DNA from: a virus
Length of the DNA stretch: 38,326 nucleotides
IMG/VR virus record: IMGVR_UViG_3300045950_000204
Location: 1-38,326 of that record
Direction: 5' to 3' (one strand)
Part shown: one piece after another, positions 9,485 through 16,374 of the stretch
Position numbering within the stretch: position 1 is the stretch's first letter
Layout of the letters: every line of letters starts with the position of its first letter
Notes under the pieces: model-generated
What the model was told of the DNA's origin: nothing
Database searches by the model: none
What the model saw: the letters and a program-made list of their open reading frames with translations, nothing else
Position numbers and translations under genes: made by a program

Positions 9485-9829
9485 TGCTTCTACTGCTTTT
9501 ATCAGTTTCTCGAAGATTGAGGCAATCTGGTTGCAGGCGAAAAAATCCTCAATCACCTTTATGCCGAGTTCAATATCTATATCAAACTCAATTTCTGATG
9601 CAAGCTCATCTATGTTTTTGTCTTTAAGTTTCGTCCCCTCTGGTGTGAGAATTATTGCAAAAAATTTCGAGAGCATACCTCCGCCGATAAGTTTATTTAT
9701 TAGTTGAATAATAGTGGTTTCAGATGTTACAGTAATGCCTGACAGTTCGCTTTCAAGCTGGCGGATCTGGCCGAAGACGAGTTTTTTCTGAATGTATTTT
9801 TTACCGCCGATTTCGTATGTAAACTGCAT
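9326..9829 (-). CDS. Tail assembly chaperone, short (G-like) product
   Basis: A 167-aa protein directly between tail tube and tape measure, the standard place of the G/GT chaperone. The N-terminus MQFTYEIGGKKYIQKKLVFGQIRQL resembles tail-chaperone starts. The zero-frame C-terminus after about residue 117 becomes low-complexity (SASLQTETSQKETISPGDTD), as expected when the conserved reading continues in another frame. The start has an AGGAGG site 4 bp upstream. It probably binds the tape measure during tail assembly. Confidence 0.75.
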   Translation of the reverse strand: MQFTYEIGGKKYIQKKLVFGQIRQLESELSGITVTSETTIIQLINKLIGGGMLSKFFAIILTPEGTKLKDKNIDELASEIEFDIDIELGIKVIEDFFACNQIASIFEKLIKAVEALQKKQIGSMNLSASLQTETSQKETISPGDTDPTMPNLISNTDKENFSSEKVS

Positions 9830-9870
9830 TTAAACCTCCTTAAAAAGAATTTAAATTTCAATATTCAAGA

Positions 9871-10803
9871 TTATGAAAATGTAAACTTCAGCTCGTCGTT
9901 GCCTGCTGCGGTCGGATGTAGAGAAAACGGGCAATTGAGAATGAGCCAGTTTTCCCTATCTCCATAGCTCGGCACATCAAGCACTGCCTTTGGTGCATCG
10001 ATCACGCATTTATTTCCTGTGGCAGAGCCAATTGTAGCTGTGATTGCAGCCTGTGTCGAAGCTGACCAGTAACCCCAGAGGTCTTTTGTTGCGACTGTTA
10101 CCATCTCGGGGTCAATGCTTCCTCTTGGCTCACGGTTTGTGATGAGCCACTCCTTAATCCCTGTTGCGCTGTTAGCGTCCACCCGCTTTGCTATTGCGTT
10201 ACCAATATCGAAATTGAACGAGTTTATCACAGCTGCATAAGCATCGAATGCGAATGATGCAGAAAGAAACCTTGGCGGGATTGTGGTTGCAAACGTGCCA
10301 GCAGGGATTGATTGGTCTGCGGGGCCTGCGTAGATGCCCGTGAACTCCCACGTGATTTTTGTATACTCTGTAGCCACGCAGACGCCTGAAAACGTGCCTC
10401 TGGCTCCGAGTATCTTATGTAGTATATCGTGCTGATATGCATATATTGCGATTGAAGTATTACCGCTTATATTGCTGTTCGGTAAATAAATAACACTTAC
10501 GCCTATGTTGATCGTCTCGGTGAAATTACAGCCCTTGAAAAGTACACCGATCTCAGGTGGTACATCCACTGCGCCTCCTTTGCCCTTAATCTCTGTTGTA
10601 AATCGCACTCGTACCGCCTCGCCAATATTCACAGGAGCAATCTTACCCATAAAACCAGGATATGCCCCGCGTTCCAGTCGCCTACCGACCGCTGAAACCT
10701 CAACGCCCTCTGCAAGTATTGCGTTTGCCGCAGGCGTAGGCGTGGGATCTGTGCCGTAGGTTGCCTCGACTTTTGCTAAAATTAATGTTCTATCTCTCTG
10801 CAT
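9871..10803 (-). CDS. Major tail tube protein
   Basis: A 310-aa protein between the tail terminator pair and the chaperone. The N-terminus (MQRDRTLILAKVEATYGTDP, PTPAANAILAEGVEV) and a middle segment (FTTEIKGKGGA) are typical of siphovirus tail tube subunits of D3112/B3-like phages. The protein is beta-rich with few charged stretches. Its start overlaps the preceding small gene by 14 bases. It would polymerise into the non-contractile tube. No tail sheath gene exists in the window, consistent with a siphovirus rather than a Mu-type contractile tail. Confidence 0.8.
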   Translation of the reverse strand: MQRDRTLILAKVEATYGTDPTPTPAANAILAEGVEVSAVGRRLERGAYPGFMGKIAPVNIGEAVRVRFTTEIKGKGGAVDVPPEIGVLFKGCNFTETINIGVSVIYLPNSNISGNTSIAIYAYQHDILHKILGARGTFSGVCVATEYTKITWEFTGIYAGPADQSIPAGTFATTIPPRFLSASFAFDAYAAVINSFNFDIGNAIAKRVDANSATGIKEWLITNREPRGSIDPEMVTVATKDLWGYWSASTQAAITATIGSATGNKCVIDAPKAVLDVPSYGDRENWLILNCPFSLHPTAAGNDELKFTFS

Positions 10804-10984
10804 CTTTTACCTCCTTTTTATTCTGGATTTCTGCCTTCGTAGGAATGACAGAATCATTTATTGGCTGAAGATATTCTTTAAGACGATTTGCGATATCATC
10901 AGGTAGATCGATTTCTTCGCCGGGCGTATACAGTTTGCCCTTATGATTGATATTTGTACCGTGTAAAACTTTGTATTTTGCCAT
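10790..10984 (-). CDS. Small tail-module protein, DUF2635/Mu gp38-like
   Basis: A 64-aa protein. Residues 1-44 (KVLHGTNINHKGKLYTPGEEIDLPDDIANRL) match the short proteins seen between tail terminator and tube in Mu-like phages. The last 20 residues are encoded by a short palindromic repeat (10821-10853; peptide VIPTKAEIQN), so the C-terminus has apparently been replaced or extended by that element. The ATG follows a GGAGGG site. Its role is unknown; it is probably small and structural. Confidence 0.65.
   Translation of the reverse strand: MAKYKVLHGTNINHKGKLYTPGEEIDLPDDIANRLKEYLQPINDSVIPTKAEIQNKKEVKDAER
10821..10853. repeat. Short palindromic repeat inside the DUF2635-like gene
   Basis: The core TTCTGGATTTCTGCC with AGGAATGACAGAA reads on the minus strand as VIPTKAEIQN, the peptide signature of a repeat family widely seen in bacterial chromosomes (IPAKAGIQ type). 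It is read in frame at the 3' end of the gene. Confidence 0.65.
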
Positions 10985-11014
10985 GTTGCCCTCCTTTTTA
11001 TTAATTCTCCTTTT

Positions 11015-11073
11015 GTCATTCCGAGGCGAAGCCGAGGAATCTTTTTAAGATTTCTCCCTCCGGTCGAAATGAC
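11015..11073. repeat. Intergenic palindromic repeat
   Basis: A GTCATT...AATGAC-bounded element with internal hairpin ATTCCGAGGCGAAGCCGAGGAAT. It lies between two leftward tail genes and fills the gap almost completely (gap 10985-11077). It is the same general class as the in-frame repeats elsewhere in this phage. Confidence 0.7.
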
Positions 11074-11077
11074 ATCT

Positions 11078-11491
11078 TTATTCACTCACCACCGGCAGAT
11101 ACTGCCGGGTTTGAAATTGTAATGTATATATAATTACGCCATCTGCATAATCGGTTATTTCACGCGCTGTACAGGTAAAAGGCTCGATATCACTTATGCC
11201 GAGCGTTTTCTTATTGATTGCATCCCTGATTGCATCTAAAAGTGCATACGTATCTTTTGCAGCTTCTTTTTCTGATTTCAGATTTTTATTTGAAACCTGC
11301 ACCTCGTACGTGAGCGTAAAGACTGGTCTCGGCTTCGTGCCTGTATCTTCGTCTTTTGCGAAATATACAAATGCAGACGGATAGTTTAATGAGACAGGAA
11401 TTGCCCTTCTTCCGAGACTGTCAACTATCCTGAAGAGTCCGAGAGATTCAATCGTCTCAATAAGCTTATCTTCTATTTCCGAGATGTTCAT
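11078..11491 (-). CDS. Tail terminator/completion protein, DUF1834 (Mu gp37)-like
   Basis: A 137-aa protein at the head of the tail module. The sequence MNISEIEDKLIETIESLG...RRAIPVSLNYPSAFVYFAKD...TYEVQVSNKN...DAIRDAINKKTLG resembles the gp37/tail-terminator type: an N-terminal helix, a beta sheet, a further helix and terminal strands (YADGVIIYTLQFQTRQ). It would cap the tube and join it to the head. It lies 4 bp after a Sec-signal protein. Assignment rests on pattern and position. Confidence 0.65.
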   Translation of the reverse strand: MNISEIEDKLIETIESLGLFRIVDSLGRRAIPVSLNYPSAFVYFAKDEDTGTKPRPVFTLTYEVQVSNKNLKSEKEAAKDTYALLDAIRDAINKKTLGISDIEPFTCTAREITDYADGVIIYTLQFQTRQYLPVVSE

Positions 11492-11495
11492 TTCT

Positions 11496-11867
11496 TCATT
11501 TCACCGCCAGGTCAAGCCAATCCTCAAATTTCTGTCCATTTGAGGTAGCTGTTTTTATTTTTATGTAATAAAATTTTCCTTCATCTCCATTGAGTAATTT
11601 ATATTTACATTTCGTCTGATATGGGCTAACATCTGATAACATTGTGCTTGATTTATCTGTATTTGTGATTTTTTCATAAATCTTTATATCGCATGATGAT
11701 ATTGTTTCATTGCTGCCGAGCCAGCCTGAGAAATCGTGATAACGAAAAAATTCTTCATAAACTGTTTTTGTAATTGTCTCTGCATAAAGTGAAGAGCATG
11801 TAAGACTGAGATTCTGAAACGAGTTCAGAATGACAGATAAAAACAATATTAATAGGGGTTTTTTCAT
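11496..11867 (-). CDS. Virion-type beta-sandwich protein with Sec signal peptide
   Basis: A 123-aa protein. Residues 1-30 form a hydrophobic leader ending in a SLYAE-like cleavage site. Part of that leader (VILNSFQNL) is encoded by a palindromic repeat (11808-11834). Residues 31-123 (DFSGWLGSNETISSCDIKIYEK, then LLNGDEGKFYYIKIKTATSNGQKFEDWLDLAVK) follow a pattern I associate with small beta-sandwich proteins found among phage fibre/head-tail genes. A Sec signal on such a protein is unusual. It overlaps the beta-helix gene by 4 bp. Whether it is in the virion or exported is unknown. Confidence 0.6.
   Translation of the reverse strand: MKKPLLILFLSVILNSFQNLSLTCSSLYAETITKTVYEEFFRYHDFSGWLGSNETISSCDIKIYEKITNTDKSSTMLSDVSPYQTKCKYKLLNGDEGKFYYIKIKTATSNGQKFEDWLDLAVK
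11808..11834. repeat. Palindromic repeat inside a signal-peptide coding region
   Basis: GATTCTGAAACGAGTTCAGAATGAC is read on the minus strand as VILNSFQNL, a common repeat-encoded peptide. It is placed in the hydrophobic leader of the 123-aa protein. Confidence 0.65.
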
Positions 11868-13783
11868 TTGGGCTTGCCTTTCACTGTAGAATCAAAGCTT
11901 CTCTGTTTCACTGTAGAATCAAAGCTTCTCTGTTTCACTGTAGAGCCGCGTAGTATTTCGATTATTTTTGTAATAATCGCAAGATCGCTCAGTGTTATCT
12001 GGTCAGTCGCAATCAGGATTTTCGATATTAATACTGATTCCATAACCGATATCGTATCTGTAATAATTCTGATCTTATCAGTAAGCACTGTATCTGAAAG
12101 ACCTATCGAATCCAAAATTTCTTTAATTATTTGTGCGGTTTCGATTATCACAATGTCGGAAAGACTAATAGAATCAAGGATTGCCAAAGCTCTATCTCTT
12201 TTCACTTCATCCATCGCATTAATTGCATCAAGGATTGTAAAAATTTTATCTCTCAAAATGCTGTCTGTAAGAGAAATTGAGTCAAGTATTTCGAGTGCCT
12301 GATCTCTGTATACGGCATCGGTTAACCCAATTGTTTCAAGTATCTGCAGCGTTTTATTTATGAGCATTACATCTGCAAGCGAAATCGTATCTTCTATAAT
12401 ATTGAGTTTATCAAGTATAACTGAATCAGAAAGGTTGATAGAGTCTTCTATTAGAGTTAATTTCTGATAGAGTTGAATCAAGTCCGATAGACTGATAGAA
12501 TCGATGATATTGAGTGTTTTGTCTGTCAGAATGCTGTCTGATAATGTTGTTGTATCTGCTATTTGTAGGGTCTTGTCTCTTAGGATTACGTCCTCAAGGC
12601 TTATCGTTTCTATTACCTGCGGGCTCCAATCTCTCAGAGAAATATCAGATGCACTTATACTGTCTGTGATATAAAGCGTTTTGCATATTAAAATTGAATC
12701 CGTAAGCCCTATCGAATCTAAAACTTCTTTTATAATCTGTATATATTCATCTGCACCAATATCCCATGTCCCTTCACCTGGTCTTGTCTCGCCATCTATA
12801 TCAGTTGTGAAGGCGAGATTAGCATCACCTGAAAGGTCTGCGCCATAGTTTCTCGCCCCAGCATCATTTGAAGCAAGGTGAAAATCTTTGTTAGCTGCAT
12901 CAACAAAAGTAACAGTTACACCATTACGTGGATTAGAGCCTGGTGCATCTGTCTGGGTAGGACCTGAGAGGTTATTTGTAGATGCAGCGTCAAAAGTGCC
13001 GGAATAATTATCAGTGTTATTATAGGAAATATTGTTTTTGCTAATAGCTGTTCCGAGCTCGCGTTGAATCCCTAAGTAATTATTATATACTGTATTATTA
13101 TACACATAAGCTGTATGGTCAGCTTCACTTATGCTGATTCCTCTCCCAGTACTGCCAAGAACGTTGTAAATAATATTGTTCCAGATGTATGCTTTACTCC
13201 CTGCATTACCAAGAGAAAAAACATATATCCCATAATGAGAATAAGTAGAGTCTGTTAAACCTTGTATAATAAGATTCTCCACATACATTTCATTTACAGC
13301 ACCACCGGAATATAAAATAATGCCAGAGCTACCATGATTTGCTAGTGATGTCATTTTAAGTTGTAGTCCATCAATCCTGACGTGTGGATCTTGCACCCTA
13401 ATCTGTGTGCCATTGGTGATTAATTTATATTTTGTATCATCCCATTTCCCATTATGACGTGCTTCAGGAGTAGTATAGATTTTTATATACCGTGTAGAAT
13501 CTGTTATAAAGCCGTCAATTATAACTGGAGTAGTGTCAGTGACACCAGTCCAATCACCTTGTATCTTTGCAACAGCTATTTCATCTAAGGCAACAAGGTC
13601 TCTTTGTTCCCCCGCTTCCCAAGCAGACAGGGATGTGTAATTACATCCCTGGCCTGACGGGCAAATGGTTTTTACAACCTCGGTGGCAGCATATGATGAG
13701 CTAAGAGCAAAAAGTAAAGTGCTGAGAGTTAAGAGCCAGGAGCTCAAAGCGATAAATTTCAATGAATCTCTATTAAGTCTCAT
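11864..13783 (-). CDS. Exported beta-helix protein with 14 tandem ~18-aa repeats
   Basis: A 639-aa protein. Residues 1-33 are a Sec signal (LLFALSSSYA|A). Residues about 35-345 look like a right-handed parallel beta-helix: short recurrent strands such as VRIDGLQLKM, YVENLIIQGL, AYIWNNIIYN and AYVYNNTVYNN, then the segment DIDGETRPGEGTWDIGADEY common at the end of such domains. Residues about 350-610 hold about 14 imperfect 18-19-aa repeats of the form I(L)DSISLSDS(I)LRDKxL. The last 27 residues contain an exact duplication from a 27-bp tandem DNA repeat. It could be a depolymerase-like tail spike, an exported surface protein or an adhesin. It lies inside the late operon between two other signal-peptide genes. 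Confidence 0.65.
   Translation of the reverse strand: MRLNRDSLKFIALSSWLLTLSTLLFALSSSYAATEVVKTICPSGQGCNYTSLSAWEAGEQRDLVALDEIAVAKIQGDWTGVTDTTPVIIDGFITDSTRYIKIYTTPEARHNGKWDDTKYKLITNGTQIRVQDPHVRIDGLQLKMTSLANHGSSGIILYSGGAVNEMYVENLIIQGLTDSTYSHYGIYVFSLGNAGSKAYIWNNIIYNVLGSTGRGISISEADHTAYVYNNTVYNNYLGIQRELGTAISKNNISYNNTDNYSGTFDAASTNNLSGPTQTDAPGSNPRNGVTVTFVDAANKDFHLASNDAGARNYGADLSGDANLAFTTDIDGETRPGEGTWDIGADEYIQIIKEVLDSIGLTDSILICKTLYITDSISASDISLRDWSPQVIETISLEDVILRDKTLQIADTTTLSDSILTDKTLNIIDSISLSDLIQLYQKLTLIEDSINLSDSVILDKLNIIEDTISLADVMLINKTLQILETIGLTDAVYRDQALEILDSISLTDSILRDKIFTILDAINAMDEVKRDRALAILDSISLSDIVIIETAQIIKEILDSIGLSDTVLTDKIRIITDTISVMESVLISKILIATDQITLSDLAIITKIIEILRGSTVKQRSFDSTVKQRSFDSTVKGKPK
11882..11935. 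repeat. 27-bp tandem repeat, two copies
   Basis: Two exact consecutive 27-bp units (11882-11908 and 11909-11935), followed by the first part of a third, encode the repeated peptide STVKQRSFD at the C-terminus of the beta-helix protein. Confidence 0.9.
13699..13750. repeat. Low-complexity CTAAGAGC repeat, copy 2
   Basis: GAGCTAAGAGCAAAAAG, GCTGAGAGTTAAGAGCC and GAGCTCAAAGC form a degenerate octamer repeat. On the minus strand it encodes ALSSWLLTLSTLLFALSSS, the hydrophobic core of the signal peptide of the 639-aa protein. Confidence 0.65.
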
Positions 13784-13817
13784 TTGTGTCTCAATGAGTC
13801 TCTATAAGTCTCATATC

Positions 13818-14405
13818 TTATTGAAACGTTATCTTCAGACTAAGTGTCCATGTTTCGCCGCTTACCTTAATGCCCTTCGATTCAACTTTACGATTGAGAT
13901 TCTTTCCAGTATCAAGGCTCGTGTTTGAGACTGTATATTCATTCCATGCAAAGTTTGCGTCAGTACTACCATAGGTTGAACGCCATTCCACCGTCTGGTT
14001 GACTTTCTGCGGATAAGTCGCATCCATAGCTTTGTAAAGTTTATTTGTACCAAGAAGCCCTGTGTCTGTCGCTTGTGCGGCGGTAGTTGAATCACCAACG
14101 CCGAGATATGCGTTAGTTGCATCCCATTTTATTGGCGTTCCTATCCCGCAGATAATGTCGATTAATTCTTGTAAGCCTTCATTCAAACCGAGGTTGTATT
14201 CAAATATTTCGATTGAATAAGGGTTAAATAAATGAAGTGGAGCTCCTGCCCAAAGTGCCTCTGCTATTTCGCCAGTAGTGTCATGGAATTTAGCAATCTG
14301 CCATTGTGCTTTTAACTTGATTCCATCATCTACCGCATAGCTGATATTTGAGACAAAAAATATCAGCATGAATACAGCTAAAATTGTTGCTATACGTTTT
14401 TTCAT
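13818..14405 (-). CDS. Signal-peptide version of a phage structural protein
   Basis: A 195-aa protein. Residues 1-24 form a typical Sec signal (KKRIATILAVFMLIFFVSNISYA). The remainder contains a pattern I associate with phage virion proteins: NLGLNEGLQELIDIICG, WDATNAYLGVGDSTTAA, TDTGLLG, YKAMDATYPQ, VEWRSTYGSTDANFAWNEYTVSN and a beta-strand tail ending SLKITF. Such proteins normally have no signal peptide. The gene lies 34 bp upstream of the beta-helix gene. It may be a surface-exposed or exported version, or a virion part assembled from the periplasmic side. Function unknown. Confidence 0.65.
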   Translation of the reverse strand: MKKRIATILAVFMLIFFVSNISYAVDDGIKLKAQWQIAKFHDTTGEIAEALWAGAPLHLFNPYSIEIFEYNLGLNEGLQELIDIICGIGTPIKWDATNAYLGVGDSTTAAQATDTGLLGTNKLYKAMDATYPQKVNQTVEWRSTYGSTDANFAWNEYTVSNTSLDTGKNLNRKVESKGIKVSGETWTLSLKITFQ

Positions 14406-14409
14406 AGTT

Positions 14410-14649
14410 TTATCCTCCTTCAGTTTTTAAATGTTTTAAGTTTCTACATACGGTTTCTCTTTCTAAACCTATCAATTCAGCTAACTCGTGCTGTTTTAAA
14501 TGCCTTAGCTCTGGATAATAATCCAGAATAAATGCTATTCTTTCTTTTGCTTTTGATAGCCTCATTGCCCAGATAAAGTTCATCGCCTTTTTGTATGTAT
14601 CTATTTCAAAGCATACTCTTTTTTGATTCTTTCTACTGTTTCCTGCCAT
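14410..14649 (-). CDS. Orphan CRP/FNR-type helix-turn-helix protein
   Basis: A 79-aa protein. Residues about 49-78 (LKQHELAELIGLERETVCRNLKHLKTEGG) match the C-terminal DNA-binding helix-turn-helix of the CRP/FNR family. Residues 14-45 resemble the linker helices ahead of it (KERIAFILDYYP). The cyclic-nucleotide/sensor domain is absent. It starts inside the end of the 56-aa ORF upstream and sits among lysis and secreted-protein genes. It may regulate the late operon or a host gene; its target is unknown. Confidence 0.65.
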   Translation of the reverse strand: MAGNSRKNQKRVCFEIDTYKKAMNFIWAMRLSKAKERIAFILDYYPELRHLKQHELAELIGLERETVCRNLKHLKTEGG

Positions 14650-14771
14650 ATTTCAAGCCTCAATTCTTCATCTGTTATTTCTTCCCCTTTTGAATGTTTT
14701 GCAAGAATGCCTAACGCTTCAATTATTGTTATTATCAACAAATCTATAGTTTGAGGTGAAAGACGACCCAT
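14601..14771 (-). CDS. 56-aa small protein, possibly membrane-associated
   Basis: An ATG at 14769-14771 preceded by GAGGAGG opens a 56-aa frame that overlaps the stop of the lipoprotein gene by one base and the start of the next gene by 49 bases. Residues 8-22 (TIDLLIITIIEALGIL) are hydrophobic. The rest is charged (HSKGEEITDEELRLEIWQ, ETVERIKKEYALK). The strong ribosome site and the coupled start support a real gene. Its position in the lysis region suggests an accessory lysis or membrane protein, but no family is recognised. Confidence 0.6.
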   Translation of the reverse strand: MGRLSPQTIDLLIITIIEALGILAKHSKGEEITDEELRLEIWQETVERIKKEYALK

Positions 14772-15115
14772 TATTGACCTCCTCGATAAAATTCTCTACG
14801 TGCTTGTAGTAATAAGTTTTTCAGAGTTTGAAGATGCATATTTATATTCTCTTTTTCAAGATACATGTCTCTGGCAAGGTCATAAACAGATTGAAATTTA
14901 TAATCAATTGCCCTGAATTTTTCTAATTGAACATCAGTTATTCTGCCTTCCAGATTTTCAATGATGACATATTCTCTAATCGCTAACCACTCGGATTTTA
15001 TAGCATACAAACTTGACCTCATAGGGTCTTTAGTTTGAATCATTGCACAGCTTGAGAGAATAATTATTGTTAGTAAAATAAGTGGAATCAATATGAATCT
15101 ACTGCGTTTAATCAT
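14771..15115 (-). CDS. Small lipoprotein, possible outer-membrane spanin part
   Basis: A 114-aa protein. The N-terminus MIKRSRFILIPLILLTIIILSSCA is a lipoprotein signal with lipobox LSSC (Cys23). The mature part is helical and charged (MYLEKENINMHLQTLKNLLLQARREFYRG). It lies just after the holin-like gene and lysozyme, where Mu-like phages keep spanins. Helical rather than Pro-rich content differs from classic Rz1, so the spanin role is only plausible. It would need a diderm host. Confidence 0.6.
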   Translation of the reverse strand: MIKRSRFILIPLILLTIIILSSCAMIQTKDPMRSSLYAIKSEWLAIREYVIIENLEGRITDVQLEKFRAIDYKFQSVYDLARDMYLEKENINMHLQTLKNLLLQARREFYRGGQ

Positions 15116-15134
15116 AACTTATGCCCCTTTCCTT

Positions 15135-15716
15135 TCACTGTGGCGGCGCAGGCGCAAGCCTGTCTATCCTTACACATACTATCTCGCTTGGTATTGATTC
15201 ATTGCCCGATTCATCCAGAGCAGTTGCATAAAAGCTAATTATTTTTTCCTGCCCCTTACCAATCGGAACAGTTATAACTGTCGACCTCTCTGCCCCGCCT
15301 GTATGTGATGATGCATCAACTTCTTTTTCTACTTGCATAGTGCCTGAGCAGTCGTGATAGATTCTGATCTTCGCAAGGTCTGTCAATGGCGAACCATCTT
15401 CATTTGTAGTCGGCTCTGTCCATGTAAGTGTGACTTCAACGCCTGTGGCGGTTGCTGTAATTGCTGAGGCTCTTAGCGGTGCTATAAAGCTAAGGGCTAA
15501 GAGCAAAGAGCTAAGAGCAAAAATGATGATTAATTTTGAAGCGCCATGCTTTACAATGCTTCTGCCTAAGATGTACGAGATAATTGTTGCCGTAATTGTG
15601 ATAATCGCCTCGGTAGGTAATTCAAGACCAAGATGTTCGTTTAAAACTGGAAGTATAGCAGCAAGCAGCGATAACCAGAATTCAGTTGTTTTCAGGCCTG
15701 ATTTTATTTTGTCCAT
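15135..15716 (-). CDS. Holin-like membrane protein with C-terminal FN3-like domain
   Basis: A 193-aa protein. Residues 1-55 (IKSGLKTTEFWLSLLAAILP, then EAIITITATIISYILGRS) look like a small two-helix phage holin. Residues 61-85 form a third hydrophobic stretch resembling a signal peptide (IIIFALSSLLLALSFIAPLRASA), encoded by a low-complexity CTAAGAGC repeat. Residues 86-193 are fibronectin-III-like (VEVTLTWTEPTTNEDGSPL, then SFYATALDESGNESIPS). This could be a fusion of a holin with an exported FN3 protein. It lies directly downstream of lysozyme, 33 bp away. Confidence 0.6.
   Translation of the reverse strand: MDKIKSGLKTTEFWLSLLAAILPVLNEHLGLELPTEAIITITATIISYILGRSIVKHGASKLIIIFALSSLLLALSFIAPLRASAITATATGVEVTLTWTEPTTNEDGSPLTDLAKIRIYHDCSGTMQVEKEVDASSHTGGAERSTVITVPIGKGQEKIISFYATALDESGNESIPSEIVCVRIDRLAPAPPQ
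15486..15522. repeat. Low-complexity CTAAGAGC repeat, copy 1
   Basis: Repeated GCTAAGGGCTAAGAGCAAAG-type units are read on the minus strand as FALSSLLLALS, the hydrophobic core of the third membrane segment of the holin-like protein. A related stretch encodes the signal peptide of the beta-helix protein. Confidence 0.7.
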
Positions 15717-15749
15717 GTTTTACCTCCTTCTTGTTATTTGAAATAACAT

Positions 15750-16196
15750 TTATAACTCATCTCTGTATTTGCCTGTCTTCATCTGGGCTGCAAGCTCAAT
15801 CGCGCGATTGCCAACCTGCTTTGCCCATTTGCTATTAAGCATCTCTTTAGCAGCTTTATCAAAGTCGCCTTCTTCAACTGCTTTTAAAAACCTTTTAAAC
15901 ATTGCTAATCTCGTCATCCCCAAATTGAAACACATGTTTATGAGAATATCCTTTCTTGCATTATCTAATGTAAGCCAAAAAGGTAAATAAAATTCAAGGT
16001 CAGCAGTACATTCTCTAATATCATTCATTAAAAGATATTCAGCCTCTTCTTTCGTAATTCCTCTATCCTCAATATTTCTTCCATATCCGATTGTCAGCCT
16101 GTCTGAAAGGCACTTGTATGCCTTGCTTTTGAAACCCTCATGCCTTTTTAATTGTTCAACCAATTTTCCCATCTGTGATGTGATATTAATTTCCAT
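15750..16196 (-). CDS. Endolysin, T4-type lysozyme (GH24)
   Basis: A 148-aa protein of about normal length for GH24 lysozymes. The active-site region is LKRHEGFKSKAYKC, then TIGYGRNI: Glu20 is the catalytic acid and Thr35 aligns with T4 Thr26. At the place of T4 Asp20 stands Cys29 (E+9), as in P1 Lyz. The C-terminal part (NMCFNLGMTRLAMFKRFLKAV...WAKQVGNRAIELAAQMKTG) is typical. There is no signal peptide or SAR helix, so release to the wall would need the holin-like protein encoded next. It would cut the glycan strands of peptidoglycan at lysis. Confidence 0.9.
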   Translation of the reverse strand: MEINITSQMGKLVEQLKRHEGFKSKAYKCLSDRLTIGYGRNIEDRGITKEEAEYLLMNDIRECTADLEFYLPFWLTLDNARKDILINMCFNLGMTRLAMFKRFLKAVEEGDFDKAAKEMLNSKWAKQVGNRAIELAAQMKTGKYRDEL

Positions 16197-16216
16197 TCTG
16201 ACCCGTTTAATTTCTT

Positions 16217-16372
16217 TTAATTTTTCATCATTTTAAAAATTAACCCTAACATAGCCACCTGTCCCTCTGGAGTGCTTTTTTTGCATTTGGTGAAGCCGTT
16301 TTTGTCAAAAAATGCACTTTTTGATGCCTTTTTGCTCCATTTTTTGCCCTTAAAAAAGTTTTTAAAACCCGT
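16217..16372 (-). other. Protein-like open frame without a start codon
   Basis: The 180-bp gap between lysozyme and the DUF1320 gene holds a 51-codon minus-strand frame. It looks coding (KGKKWSKKASKS, AFFDKNGFTKCKKSTPEGQ, VAMLGLIFKMMKN) but has no ATG, GTG or TTG until VAM near its end. It may be the remnant of a small gene whose 5' end was lost, or it may start at a non-standard codon. Candidate promoter hexamers (TTGACA within it) are weak evidence for a lysis-operon promoter here. Confidence 0.35.
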
Positions 16373-16374
16373 TT

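Noticed and set aside
10858-11085. 75-aa leftward open frame
   Set aside because: Its first part translates an intergenic palindromic repeat and the rest is a shadow of the DUF2635-like gene.
11868-12302. 144-aa rightward open frame
   Set aside because: It is antisense to the tandem-repeat part of the beta-helix protein, where the repeat keeps the opposite frame open.
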